A stretch of 64,000 nt of DNA from Serratia plymuthica (lineage in GTDB: Bacteria; Pseudomonadota; Gammaproteobacteria; Enterobacterales; Enterobacteriaceae). The DNA lies in assembly GCF_018336935.1 (NCBI RefSeq), contig NZ_CP068771.1, positions 1-64,000 of the forward strand. Direction: 5' to 3'. The stretch's first letter is position 1. Each line of letters begins with the position of its first letter. Below are positions 50,484 to 59,084 of the stretch, in pieces. Below the pieces are notes generated by a model that was not told where the DNA came from, did no database searches, and worked only from the letters and a program-made list of their open reading frames with translations. A program made the position numbers and the translations under genes.

Positions 50484-51203
50484 CTATAGAGAGTTCAGAT
50501 CGGCAACGGGCGCAGTTAATTGCTGTTGCTCAAAGGCCTTCTGTTTTTGCTGTTCCAGCAGCGTTGCTCGCTGTTCAGTCTGTTTGACAGACATCTCCCA
50601 CTGGCCGGTCAGCGCATTCAATTGTACGCTTTTGGCCGCGATGGCGTTAGCCAGGTCCTGTGACTCTTTCGAATCCTGCGCATTAGCAATACGGTCTGAT
50701 AAATCTGATATATCACCGAGCGTGCCTGTGATCTTGTTTTCAACCTCGGACGTATTTTCTATTGCTACAGCCTGATTCAGGATCATCTGTTTGCAGCTGT
50801 CCAGATAGCGTTGTGACGAGCTGGACGGGTTACAGGTATCGAACGTTTTATATTTGTTATACAAGCTATTCAGTTCAGACGAATATGACCCGCTTTGGTT
50901 GCTCAGCAGGTCATCCAGTGAAATACCGTTTTGACGAAGATTATCTATATCGGTTTTCAGACTTTTGGCCTCGCGGAGAAATGCCTGAACGTCCCGCACG
51001 CCCGTTGCCGTGGCTAATTGCTGCTTGTAGGCATCGAGTTCACTTCTATAGTGGGTGACGGTTTCCTGCCACTGCTGGAGTTTCTGGATCCACTGATTCA
51101 TGGATTCGGTATGCTGTACGGCGTCGAAAACCGGTATTCCGGCGCTCATCGCCTGGGTGGAAATAAACAACGATAACGCCAGTATGATATCTCTGAACCG
51201 CAT
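50484..51203 (-). CDS. virB5: VirB5 minor pilin/adhesin
   Basis: A 239-residue secreted protein: signal peptide MRFRDIILALSLFISTQAMSA, then a long helical region (QWQETVTHYRSELDAYKQQL, RNEAKSLKTDIDNL-type heptads) as in VirB5/TrbJ. It caps the pilus tip and helps contact recipient cells. GGAGG lies eight bases before the ATG at 51203; an ATG two codons upstream has too little spacing. It ends 10 bases before eexN. Confidence 0.82.
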   Translation of the reverse strand: MRFRDIILALSLFISTQAMSAGIPVFDAVQHTESMNQWIQKLQQWQETVTHYRSELDAYKQQLATATGVRDVQAFLREAKSLKTDIDNLRQNGISLDDLLSNQSGSYSSELNSLYNKYKTFDTCNPSSSSQRYLDSCKQMILNQAVAIENTSEVENKITGTLGDISDLSDRIANAQDSKESQDLANAIAAKSVQLNALTGQWEMSVKQTEQRATLLEQQKQKAFEQQQLTAPVADLNSL

Positions 51204-51226
51204 TTTCATTACCTCCGTCAGGATTA

Positions 51227-53974
51227 TTACAGAGCTTGTTCAAGGAAGGCGCCTTTCCAGTCATCAGGCTGCAGTCCTTCCTGATACAGGGTGTCGAACA
51301 GTTTCAGGTTGTCTTCGCTGCCGCTCAGCATTTTGGTAAGTTTCCCGAGACCCGATAAATCCATTTTCGCCATCGCCACAAAAGGCCGGGTTTCACCCGC
51401 GCGTAACGGCGTTTTCAGGACCACCATAGAGCGCTCACCCGGATCGAGGTTTCTGACGATGTCGTAAACACTTTCCGGCACTTTCATCTTTTCCACGTAA
51501 TCCGCCCTGCTGGCCTTCGGGTTGGCGAGAAAAATCTGCGTGCTGCACTGCTCGATAATCGCCGGGGCAATCGGGTGCTTGACGATTTCGTCAGGCGACT
51601 GCGTGGCGGAGACGAAGATGCCGTTCAGTTTGCGGATCACTTTCAGCATATTGAGCGAGAAGCGGGAGAATTCGACATCGGCCAGCCATTTCCAGAACTC
51701 GTCCATGAACATCACCAGCCGGCGACCGTCCAGCAGGCCGGTGACGCGGTAAAGCAGATAAAACGTGATGGGGCCGCGAATGTCGTCATCATCGAGAAAT
51801 TCCGTACCGTCGATACCAAAATTTTCGACGTCGCTGATATTGAAGGTGTCCTCCTCATTGTCGAATACCCAGCCGAACTCGCCGCCCTGCGCCCACTGTT
51901 TAAGGCGAATACGTAGCCCGTTGATGCGGGCGTCGGGGGTTGGCGGCTCCGGCAGGACTTCCAGCAGCCGGGTGATACCGAACTTGCGGTATTCCGGCGG
52001 GTAGTCGAGCATAATGGTATCTACGGCGGCACTGATCCGCTCCTCATCGCGCGGATCGAGCGGCTTGCCGTTGCGTCGGCACAGCATACGTACCAGTCGT
52101 TTGATAAAGCTGATATTCCGCCGGGTTGGGGCAAGCGAAAACGGGTTAAACCCGGTGGGAGTGCCGGTACGGATACGGAAGTAGCGTCCGCCCATCTGGC
52201 GTATCGCTACTTCCGCCGCCCGGTCCTTATCAAAATAGACCGTGGTGAACCGCTGGATTGTGGCTGAGGCGCTGAACGTCGCAGGATTGCGGTACTTCTG
52301 CATCAGTTGCTGCATCATGGTCATCAGCATCGTCTTCCCTGAGCCGGTTTTACCGATAATCGCCGTGTTACCCGGCGTTTTTTCGTTGGAGTCATCCCGT
52401 CCGCTTTGGCTGTCATGCAGGTTCAGGTAATACCCGCTGCCGCCGGGTGATGTCAGAATGGCGATGGCGTCACCCCAGGGATTGCCGCTCCGCTTGTGGG
52501 GATGAAAGTTGTGCAGGCTCGCCAGGTCGGCAAAGTTCTGGCTGCTGACGGCCACCAGACGGGGGCGCAGCGTATACATCCCCGGCAGTTGCGCCAGGTA
52601 CGCGGCGGGTAGCGACAGCGTGGACAGCGTCGTCATGATGCCGAGGTCGGCGAAAGGCTGCGCCAGCGCGTTGGCATCCTTTACCACCTGCTCGGGGCTG
52701 TCTGAAGATACCAGCAGGGAGAAGTGGTACTTTCCGCACGAGACATGTCCTGACTGGAGCAGGTCACGCAGTACAATCAGCTCTTCACGCTGCGAAATGG
52801 CGTCGTCATCCGCCGAATTCAGGCGCTTTTCCGCCAGGCGAATATGCTTCTGCGCCTCATCGCGGGCCATGCAGGTGAAGGACTGCGTCAGCACATACTC
52901 GCTTTCGGCATACAGCAGCGCGTCCAGCAGGCCGGTCGCGGTTTCCGGCGAGTAATCTTTGATTTCCAGACTGCGGAAAAAACGGGAGCCGCCGACGGTC
53001 TGGCACTCGGCGGTGTCGGTGGTAAAAAAGACATCCGGCGTGCTTAATGTTTCATAAAACGGTGCACGCGTGACCGCCACCTTTTGCCACTGGCCGGTGA
53101 GCAGGCGGTGATACAAGGACAGCTGGGCGGAATACACCCGCCGGTTTTCTTCATACATCCCCAGCGGCGTCGCCGTATAGCGGGACAGCGCCGAAGCCAG
53201 CGCCTCCCGGTATTCCAGCATCACTTTCAGAGCATCATCCAGCGCCGCTTTGCGTTTACCGGACGGCTGCGCCTTCATGGCCTTTTTCTCCAGCGGAGAG
53301 AAGGGCGCGTAGCAGAGGGTGAAAAACAGCCGGTGACGCCAGAACGGTTTTTCGCGGATCGGCTGGTAATACAGCCGGGTCACTTCATCAGAAAAGGGAA
53401 TGCCTGAATTCGAGTCAAAGACATCGTGGTACTTTTCCCGGATACGGTGAAGATAGAAGGTAACCGGCAGACCTTCATACCCACGAATAACGTTATTGAG
53501 ATGCGTCGCCATTAACGTCAGATGATGTTCGTCCTCGCATTCAAAAACGGTGCCCTCCAGCTCCCAACTGGCAACCAAATCACCCTGGCGGTTTCTGATG
53601 ACGTGCGGGTGAATATGGGAGGAATACGGAATGTATTTATCCAGCGTAACGCGCTCGTTTAACTTCATCTTTTCAATAAACTCCGAGACGTCGACAGCGT
53701 CATAGCGGTTTGCCAGCAGGGCATTGGCACCAAAATGTTTATTGGTGCCAAAACGGCCACGGGTTTTAAAGGCCAGCCAGAGCAGGCCGAAATAGTGAAT
53801 ATCGGTTCTGGCCTTTGCCTTCATCTCCAGCCAGGCCGGAATAAGCAGTAATATCAGGTAATAGCTGACATAGACCGCCAGCAGGACGATGGCCCCGCTG
53901 ACCATCACGAACGGCACGAGGGGAATGCCGGCTATGGCGGCAGGCCGCGTCAGCGCTTTGTTCAGCGTAGCCAT
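51227..53974 (-). CDS. virB4: VirB3-VirB4 fusion ATPase
   Basis: A 915-residue protein that joins two usually separate subunits. Residues 1 to about 95 are VirB3-like: RPAAIAGIPLVPFVMVSG with two close membrane helices. The rest is VirB4: an N-terminal domain (YIPYSSHIHPHVI), Walker A AIIGKTGSGKTMLMT near residue 435, then VMFMDEFWKWLADVEF (Walker B) and VSATQSPDEI. It energises pilus biogenesis and transfer. AAGGAGGT before the ATG at 53974 fixes the start; 35 residues of a longer frame are shadow of virB2. Confidence 0.9.
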   Translation of the reverse strand: MATLNKALTRPAAIAGIPLVPFVMVSGAIVLLAVYVSYYLILLLIPAWLEMKAKARTDIHYFGLLWLAFKTRGRFGTNKHFGANALLANRYDAVDVSEFIEKMKLNERVTLDKYIPYSSHIHPHVIRNRQGDLVASWELEGTVFECEDEHHLTLMATHLNNVIRGYEGLPVTFYLHRIREKYHDVFDSNSGIPFSDEVTRLYYQPIREKPFWRHRLFFTLCYAPFSPLEKKAMKAQPSGKRKAALDDALKVMLEYREALASALSRYTATPLGMYEENRRVYSAQLSLYHRLLTGQWQKVAVTRAPFYETLSTPDVFFTTDTAECQTVGGSRFFRSLEIKDYSPETATGLLDALLYAESEYVLTQSFTCMARDEAQKHIRLAEKRLNSADDDAISQREELIVLRDLLQSGHVSCGKYHFSLLVSSDSPEQVVKDANALAQPFADLGIMTTLSTLSLPAAYLAQLPGMYTLRPRLVAVSSQNFADLASLHNFHPHKRSGNPWGDAIAILTSPGGSGYYLNLHDSQSGRDDSNEKTPGNTAIIGKTGSGKTMLMTMMQQLMQKYRNPATFSASATIQRFTTVYFDKDRAAEVAIRQMGGRYFRIRTGTPTGFNPFSLAPTRRNISFIKRLVRMLCRRNGKPLDPRDEERISAAVDTIMLDYPPEYRKFGITRLLEVLPEPPTPDARINGLRIRLKQWAQGGEFGWVFDNEEDTFNISDVENFGIDGTEFLDDDDIRGPITFYLLYRVTGLLDGRRLVMFMDEFWKWLADVEFSRFSLNMLKVIRKLNGIFVSATQSPDEIVKHPIAPAIIEQCSTQIFLANPKASRADYVEKMKVPESVYDIVRNLDPGERSMVVLKTPLRAGETRPFVAMAKMDLSGLGKLTKMLSGSEDNLKLFDTLYQEGLQPDDWKGAFLEQAL

Positions 53975-53984
53975 CGTTACCTCC

Positions 53985-54266
53985 TTATGACGCCCAGTAG
54001 GCACCGAAACCTGACGCACCGACGATAAGGATGGCGCCAATGATGACGTTGCGCACGTCATGGAGGCTCTTGCCGTCAAACAAGACTTTGTATCCTACCC
54101 ACATGGTGGCAAGCGTGATGGTGACGGCGGCCAGTCCGAGCAGGCCTGTGGAAGTGTTACTCAGCGTCTCATTGGCTTTATTAAATCCGCTGTCTGCTGC
54201 CAGCACCGGGCTTGCCATTAACAAGGAAGAGAGGACGGGCCAGTCATACTCTTTTCTTTTCATCAT
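53985..54266 (-). CDS. virB2: VirB2 major pilin
   Basis: A 93-residue prepilin: a signal region (SLLMASPVLAADSG) followed by two hydrophobic helices (STGLLGLAAVTITLATMWVG and NVIIGAILIVGASGFGAYW) around a short polar loop FDGKSLHDVRN. This is the architecture of VirB2/TrbC pilins, which polymerise into the conjugative pilus. AGGAGG precedes the ATG. It overlaps virB1 by 4 bases and is followed by virB3-4 after 10 bases. Confidence 0.88.
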   Translation of the reverse strand: MMKRKEYDWPVLSSLLMASPVLAADSGFNKANETLSNTSTGLLGLAAVTITLATMWVGYKVLFDGKSLHDVRNVIIGAILIVGASGFGAYWAS

Positions 54267-54910
54267 TGTTCCTCCTGGGGGCCGGGAATGGGTAACGCGC
54301 CGCGTATCACGGCATTGGGGTAGCGCAGGGATGCCAGTACTGGCGTGGCGTTATCGGTAAGCTCGCCACGCATGACGGCGGTGGGGTAATGGATTTCCGG
54401 CATGAGCTTTTCGGCGGGAGGTCGCTGCCGGTCTTCCTGCGTCGACGGCACGGCGTAGCCGATGCGCTGGATGTAGCTGGTGTGGTTAAACGCGGATTCC
54501 GGCTGTTGGCCGGTCGTGAAATTTCCTGAGTAGTAGCAACTGAGCGCACGCTTGAGGGAACCGCCGCGGCGGTAGCAGTCGGTGAGGATGCGCTCAAAAA
54601 CGGACAGGTTGGTACAGGGGTTAAGAAGGTCACGGGCACTCACGCGGTAATGACGGAAATTGGTGCTGGTGATTTGCATCAGCCCGACCGAATAACGTCG
54701 GCCCTGTGCCGCCAGCCGTCCGGTTAGACTGACGGCCTCATCCTTGCTTGTGGGGAAATGTGAAGTCACGCCTTTGCCACCGGGCAGAATTTCAGCGATG
54801 GCATACGGATTCAAACCGGATTCGACCCGCGCCACATCAAGTGCCGTCGACGGGTGAACGCTGGCGGCGCACTGCATGGCCGCCGCCAGAAATACGGTGG
54901 TGGAAAGCAT
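54263..54910 (-). CDS. virB1: VirB1 lytic transglycosylase
   Basis: A 215-residue periplasmic SLT-type enzyme: signal-like start MLSTTVFLAAAMQCAASV, then VARVESGLNPYAIAE with the catalytic Glu, SVGLMQITSTNFR, NLSVFERIL and SCYYSGNF. It opens peptidoglycan for the channel. The C-terminal tail contains two related copies of YPxAVxRGxL (HYPTAVMRGELT and RYPNAVIRGALP), as also found in processed VirB1 tails. ATG at 54910 is chosen; the first 17 residues of the longer frame carry no signal. Confidence 0.9.
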   Translation of the reverse strand: MLSTTVFLAAAMQCAASVHPSTALDVARVESGLNPYAIAEILPGGKGVTSHFPTSKDEAVSLTGRLAAQGRRYSVGLMQITSTNFRHYRVSARDLLNPCTNLSVFERILTDCYRRGGSLKRALSCYYSGNFTTGQQPESAFNHTSYIQRIGYAVPSTQEDRQRPPAEKLMPEIHYPTAVMRGELTDNATPVLASLRYPNAVIRGALPIPGPQEEQ

Positions 54911-54987
54911 GGTGGCCTCGGAATGGTAAACCGGGCAACGCGTACCGCCATCAGACGGCACAGGGCCGGGAAAAGAGGGAAGGTCGG

Positions 54988-55209
54988 TTAAATGGGCTGA
55001 GTATCCTGTGTCGCGTCGCCGTCATCCCTGGGCTCAAGGAGCACTAACTTGCCGGAAACGGCAATGCCGGGTGTCAGTACCACGTTCAGGCCGGGTTTAC
55101 CGTGATGGGCAAAAGCCACGCCGACTTTCGTCCACCAGGTGTTTTTTTCACCCTGCGGGTCGGGCTGACTTTCATGGGTGACAAATACCTGATAAATGGG
55201 TTTTCGCAT
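54988..55209 (-). CDS. Small conserved-type protein at head of virB operon
   Basis: A 73-residue protein with AGAGGAGG before its ATG. It is mostly beta: IYQVFVTHES, WTKVGVAFAHHGKPGLNVVL, GKLVLLEPR. The layout VGxAFxHxxxxGxNVVLxP...GKLVLxEP resembles DUF736-type small transfer proteins, but I cannot confirm the family. It is the first gene of the leftward virB block, 77 bases before virB1. Confidence 0.6.
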   Translation of the reverse strand: MRKPIYQVFVTHESQPDPQGEKNTWWTKVGVAFAHHGKPGLNVVLTPGIAVSGKLVLLEPRDDGDATQDTQPI

Positions 55210-55560
55210 GTGGCCTCCTCTACTAAAAACAAGGATGAGTTAAAGAAATGTCACATCCCAATTCTGCATTCCGGTTTTAACGGGTCAGCGAGAACATTCA
55301 GCGGCACCCTGAATTGTGGTTTCGTGACAGCCCGAACCTTATTTTTAAAGAGCAACGCCTGATTCAGGCAAATTTACGTCAATACGGGTAACTATTATGT
55401 AATGACGCTTTCAGGATCAGATATCCGGGGCGGTATATAAACGATAAATTCAAAGTTAAAATGAGAGAGATAAATTAGCGGTAGAAGCGGATAAGCTTTG
55501 GGGTAAATAAAAGGAAGTGAAATAGTTAATAAAGACGACTGTGGATTTATAGTTAATGAT
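55210..55560. promoter_or_regulatory. AT-rich spacer upstream of the virB operon
   Basis: No gene is seen. This is the longest AT-rich gap before the virB genes and likely contains their promoter on the minus strand. A short palindrome CCTGATTCAGG lies near 55360. I could not assign promoter boxes with confidence. Confidence 0.45.
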
Positions 55561-55595
55561 AGAGACATGCAGGGGAAATATTCCTGCATGTCTCT
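55561..55595. terminator. Strong hairpin after the traR-like gene
   Basis: Perfect 13-base stem AGAGACATGCAGG (55561-55573) and CCTGCATGTCTCT (55583-55595) with a 9-base loop, 10 bases past the stop of the zinc-finger gene on the minus strand. No long T-run follows. It probably separates the regulatory genes from the virB block. Confidence 0.65.
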
Positions 55596-55605
55596 GTGAC
55601 CATTA

Positions 55606-55815
55606 TTAACGTCTTCGGCGTTCAAGTTTTTCCTGACATTCCGTGCAGGTGGTTATGCCCGGAAGTGCCTGCCGTCGCTTTTCAGGAATGGGCTTACCGC
55701 ATACACGACAATGGAATAATGATGGCGTAGACCCTGGCTTAAAACGACTCTGTTCAATCATATCCTCCAGTCGTTGCTCATTAAATTCCTGATCGCGGTC
55801 AATCTCATCTGGCAT
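55606..55815 (-). CDS. TraR/DksA-type zinc finger protein
   Basis: A 69-residue protein: acidic helical start (DEIDRDQEFNEQRLEDMIEQ), then a C4 zinc finger CRVCGKPIP ... CTECQEKLE, the hallmark of short DksA relatives like F-plasmid TraR. Such proteins enter the secondary channel of RNA polymerase and change promoter use without ppGpp, often to favour element genes. The start overlaps the end of the DUF2857 gene by 11 bases, and a 13-base hairpin follows. Confidence 0.85.
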   Translation of the reverse strand: MPDEIDRDQEFNEQRLEDMIEQSRFKPGSTPSLFHCRVCGKPIPEKRRQALPGITTCTECQEKLERRRR

Positions 55816-56392
55816 GGGCGGCCCTCCGGTCTGACGCCTCCTGTTCGCAAAGTGCGATACGCTTCCAGACGATGGTCAGTGACAACCCTTCGACTTTCGG
55901 CAGCAGGGTTTGCGTTACCTGCATCATGGCGGCCAACGCATCGGTCGATTCCAGGTTGGCCACCCGGCATTGTTGCCATTGCCGCCAGATGGCCGCATCC
56001 GTCTCTTCGTCCGGCTCTGGCGTCCGGCCATAAGGCACACGGACGCCCAGTAAGCGGCGGCGAAGGCAAACTTCGTTGGAGGTGAGGCCAAAATACTTGT
56101 TGAGTAGCGCAATTGACCCACCCAGCCGGATAGCGTGGTTGATACGTTGCTGCTGCAGAACCTCCTCACGGGATTTCGCCAGAAGCAGGTGTAACGCGTC
56201 GTGATGAACCGTCACAGCCAAAAACTGCGCAGACTCCCGACTGATGATAAACAGCTCGTCTAGTGATAATTGGTTGAGGGCATTCATTTCGTCGAAAGTG
56301 AATCCTAGCGATTCACAGTAACGAATGTTGCCATCCTTCAATGCATGCAGGGCATCGGTTAATACGGCGTAATTCAGTGACGGGATAATCAT
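55805..56392 (-). CDS. DUF2857 family island protein
   Basis: A 195-residue helical protein with FGLTSNEVCLRRRLLGVRVPYGR in the middle, a block typical of DUF2857 (STY4526/YPO1902-type pathogenicity-island proteins). These occur next to AlpA regulators in integrative elements and have been annotated as replication-associated; the function is not proven. GGGAGAAAATACC precedes the ATG. It lies between alpA (14 bases) and the TraR-like gene (overlap). Confidence 0.72.
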   Translation of the reverse strand: MIIPSLNYAVLTDALHALKDGNIRYCESLGFTFDEMNALNQLSLDELFIISRESAQFLAVTVHHDALHLLLAKSREEVLQQQRINHAIRLGGSIALLNKYFGLTSNEVCLRRRLLGVRVPYGRTPEPDEETDAAIWRQWQQCRVANLESTDALAAMMQVTQTLLPKVEGLSLTIVWKRIALCEQEASDRRAAHAR

Positions 56393-56406
56393 GGTATTTT
56401 CTCCCT

Positions 56407-56601
56407 TCAGCCTATTGAGCGGCGGACTAACTTAATATTGATCCATTCGTCAATTTCCGATTCGAGCCAGGCGACACTGGCCGGGCCAATCTTGATTGAG
56501 CGGGGGAAGGTGCCGTCTTTCATATACAGATAGATTTGAGAGCGCTTCAGGCCCGTTTTTTCCTCAACCTGTTTCAGACGTAATAACTGATGAGATGTCA
56601 C
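56407..56601 (-). CDS. AlpA-family excisionase/regulator
   Basis: A 64-residue winged helix-turn-helix protein: LLRLKQVEEKTGLKRSQIYL, then KDGTFPRSIKIGPASVAW and ESEIDEWI, the classic AlpA/MerR-like pattern. AlpA proteins act as excisionases or activators of integrase genes in P4-like phages and ICEs. Translation starts at GTG (56601) with CAGGAGAAT before it; the longer frame upstream is unlikely. Inverted repeats upstream at 56682-56717 are candidate binding sites. Confidence 0.85.
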   Translation of the reverse strand: MTSHQLLRLKQVEEKTGLKRSQIYLYMKDGTFPRSIKIGPASVAWLESEIDEWINIKLVRRSIG

Positions 56602-56681
56602 GGTATTCTCCTGTGGCAGATATAGCGCTAGCCGGGAGAACACACGACAACACAAAGTCGTGGTGTGGCGAAAGCTGATGA

Positions 56682-56717
56682 GTCCGTATTACGGAAAATA
56701 CAATCCTTAATACGGAC
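56682..56717. promoter_or_regulatory. Inverted repeat upstream of alpA
   Basis: GTCCGTATTA (56682-56691) and TAATACGGAC (56708-56717), a perfect 10-base inverted repeat 16 bases apart, located between alpA and the divergently unplaced upstream gene. A likely operator for AlpA or for another element regulator. Confidence 0.55.
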
Positions 56718-56740
56718 TTACACTGCAAAGGGACATCATC

Positions 56741-57667
56741 TTACTTTTGTGCCGATATGGAAGAGGGCGAGCCGCGCTCAAGCGCTGTCTTCAGCGTGTC
56801 GCCACTGAATCGATCAGTAATGCCTTCCTCAGATGCCCATTGTTCAAAAATGGACAATAATTTATACGGTTGCATGATTAACGGACTAATAGTTTCATTA
56901 TTTTTGCAGGCAAGCCAGAAGAGGCGTGATAGAGGGGTGGATATCCGAGTTGGAGACGGTTGAAGTATTTCTTTTTCGATCGGTTTGTTGATCAACTTAT
57001 CAAGTTCACTTTTTCTGAGGACAAAGCAGGCATCACTCGGTAATTCATGCATAGGAAAATAATATTTATGCGAATCTTTCTTTGTAGCGTTTAGTATTAT
57101 ATCTTCGTAATCATCTGATGAAATATCTTTAGGTAGCCTTTTTACGTGTCGTTCGATTCTTTCATGCCATGTCATCTTTTCGAAAAGTTGAAACGATTCC
57201 CCCAATAAACAGACGGTAATACCATAATTATTCGACTTTGCTCCTGTTACAGGTGATGGTATCTTTAATGAATGTGCAAGTAAACGCTGTATAAGGACAT
57301 ATTCATAGCCGAGTAATGTTGTGTCAATGACTCTTTGTACAGGGTGGATATATCTTCCTTCAGTACTGAAAGTTAAATTGTTCTCGTTGACAAAGGAACT
57401 TTCGGCAGGCATGAATGATTTCATCGTTGACGAATTTTCTATTGGTCTTAGCTTTAATTTATGATTTCGTGATTTAATTTTCCTCAATATTACTGGGGAT
57501 TGAAAATATATTGAAAACCGAATTTTCCCTTGCAGAGCAAATCGATAAAAATCACTTTTTCTTATTTTACACCCATTCAATGCATTGAGAAGTCTTACCG
57601 CCTCCCTTATAGTTATCCAGTCTGGAATTCCATCTCTAATGTTTAGGCAAGTTGGATTGTCTGACAT
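56741..57667 (-). CDS. Unknown island protein with HTH-like start
   Basis: A 308-residue protein of AT-rich composition. The start (DGIPDWITIREAVRLLNALNG, then CKIRKSDFYRFALQGKIRFS) resembles the MerR-like/AlpA-type helix-turn-helix placed at the N-terminus of some island proteins; the rest is not recognised. The end contains SPLIMQPYKLLSIFEQWASE. The ATG at 57667 has AAGGAG seven bases upstream; the 49 extra residues of the longer frame are unlikely. It is the outermost gene of the element-type region before chromosomal-type genes. Confidence 0.55.
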   Translation of the reverse strand: MSDNPTCLNIRDGIPDWITIREAVRLLNALNGCKIRKSDFYRFALQGKIRFSIYFQSPVILRKIKSRNHKLKLRPIENSSTMKSFMPAESSFVNENNLTFSTEGRYIHPVQRVIDTTLLGYEYVLIQRLLAHSLKIPSPVTGAKSNNYGITVCLLGESFQLFEKMTWHERIERHVKRLPKDISSDDYEDIILNATKKDSHKYYFPMHELPSDACFVLRKSELDKLINKPIEKEILQPSPTRISTPLSRLFWLACKNNETISPLIMQPYKLLSIFEQWASEEGITDRFSGDTLKTALERGSPSSISAQK

Positions 57668-57832
57668 AATACATCTCCTTTCACACAATGATATTGCTGA
57701 TGAATTTCGCTGTGTTTTTGAAAGATGTTTAAAATTCTGATTGATATGAAATAGATCAGAATGATATGGGCTGATTTTATAAAATAAAAAATAACCTATG
57801 TTTTGTTGTGACATTTTTCAAAGAGGTAAAAT

Positions 57833-57870
57833 AAAATGGCTCAGTGATTTGGTGTTCACTGAGCCATTTT
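57833..57870. terminator. Bidirectional terminator at the element/chromosome-type border
   Basis: A 15-base perfect stem: AAAATGGCTCAGTGA (57833-57847) and TCACTGAGCCATTTT (57856-57870), loop 8 bases, with A/T-tracts on both sides, so it can stop transcription in either direction. It serves the MFS gene that ends at 57888. Confidence 0.85.
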
Positions 57871-57887
57871 AAATGCTATGTGTACTA

Positions 57888-59081
57888 TCAGGAGTAATCG
57901 GAGGTGGTGCGTCTTTTATTAGAATTTATTTGTAATAACATCCATAAAATACCAACGATTACTACTCCGCCTCCAACCCAAGTAGGGCTTGTAAGACCAG
58001 TAACATTCAGTGCTACCCCCCCCAATAGCGACCCTAATGCAATTCCTCCGTTAAAACCGGCAATATTCAGTCCTGCTGCCACAGCTGGAGCTTCAGGTGC
58101 ATGTATGTGAGATAGCCCTATCACTCTTGCTTGCATTGAGGGGACCGCTGCGTATGTCAATGCTCCAAGCAACCCAATAAACAGTGCCATTAACATTAAG
58201 GATGAGACAGAGAACCACATAGCAAAGAGGACGATCGCCAGACCAATAAGAATTGTCATCACGGCACGATCTGCACCTTGCTTGTCAGTCAGGCGACCAC
58301 CCCAGACATTCCCGATAGCGGCCATCACGCCGTAGACCAACATAAGCAAACTACTCGTACGCTCGTCTACATGCGTTACCTGAAGTAGAATCGGGGAAAT
58401 ATACGTATACAGGGCAAAAGATCCTGCATAGGCCAAAACTGTAATTCCTGCTCCCGCAAGCAGTAGTGGGTTGAACATGGCTTTTAAACCGTCCATGGCA
58501 TTTGCTTGCAAGGAGGGATCATTTTGATCCGTGGGCATCAGCATTGCCAATCCAATGAAACCGATCGCTCCACTTGCCGTTACTGCCATGAATATAGACT
58601 GCCAACTCAACAGACTACCGATGTAGGTACCAAGTGGTACGCCTAATGCCAACGCAATTGTAAGACCGCCAAAAACGACCGAAACAGCGGCGCCAGCACG
58701 ATGTCGCCCAGCCAGTTGGGTTGCCACACTTGAAGCAACAGCAAGAAACACTCCGTGCCCTAAACCGGAAGCAAATCGTGCAATCAACATAGGCGTTAGG
58801 GACTCAGACGCACCGACGATACCATTGCCAACTGTAAACAGGCCCATAGCAACAAGTAATAATCTTTTACGAGGCCATCGTGTTGCCAACGCAGTTAATC
58901 CCGGAGCACCAATTACGGCACCGAGGGCGTAGGCTGTCACCGCTGTACCTACATGACTGACACTGACGTTTAGATCAGCTGATATCCTGGAAACTAAGCC
59001 GATCGTGACAAATTCAGTGAATCCCAAAGCAAAAGCGCAGAGTGCAAAGACATATATAACAAAAGGCATGCGTTCTTTCAT
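57888..59081 (-). CDS. MFS transporter of the DHA1 (AraJ/YdhP) type
   Basis: A 397-residue protein with about 12 membrane segments: FVIYVFALCAFALGFTEFV, TALATRWPRKRLLL (loop 2-3 motif), FASGLGHGVFLAVASSVATQ and GGLTIALALGVPLGTYIGS. These are features of sugar- or drug-efflux proteins such as AraJ and YdhP. It starts 3 bases after the DJ-1/PfpI gene on the same strand, and a LysR gene is divergent beyond that, so all three probably form one regulated unit. The substrate is unknown. Confidence 0.85.
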   Translation of the reverse strand: MKERMPFVIYVFALCAFALGFTEFVTIGLVSRISADLNVSVSHVGTAVTAYALGAVIGAPGLTALATRWPRKRLLLVAMGLFTVGNGIVGASESLTPMLIARFASGLGHGVFLAVASSVATQLAGRHRAGAAVSVVFGGLTIALALGVPLGTYIGSLLSWQSIFMAVTASGAIGFIGLAMLMPTDQNDPSLQANAMDGLKAMFNPLLLAGAGITVLAYAGSFALYTYISPILLQVTHVDERTSSLLMLVYGVMAAIGNVWGGRLTDKQGADRAVMTILIGLAIVLFAMWFSVSSLMLMALFIGLLGALTYAAVPSMQARVIGLSHIHAPEAPAVAAGLNIAGFNGGIALGSLLGGVALNVTGLTSPTWVGGGVVIVGILWMLLQINSNKRRTTSDYS

Positions 59082-59084
59082 AAC

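Noticed and set aside
46189..53407. Plus-strand frames across the virB genes
   Set aside because: All are antisense to well-supported virB genes and have arginine- or serine-rich translations typical of shadows.
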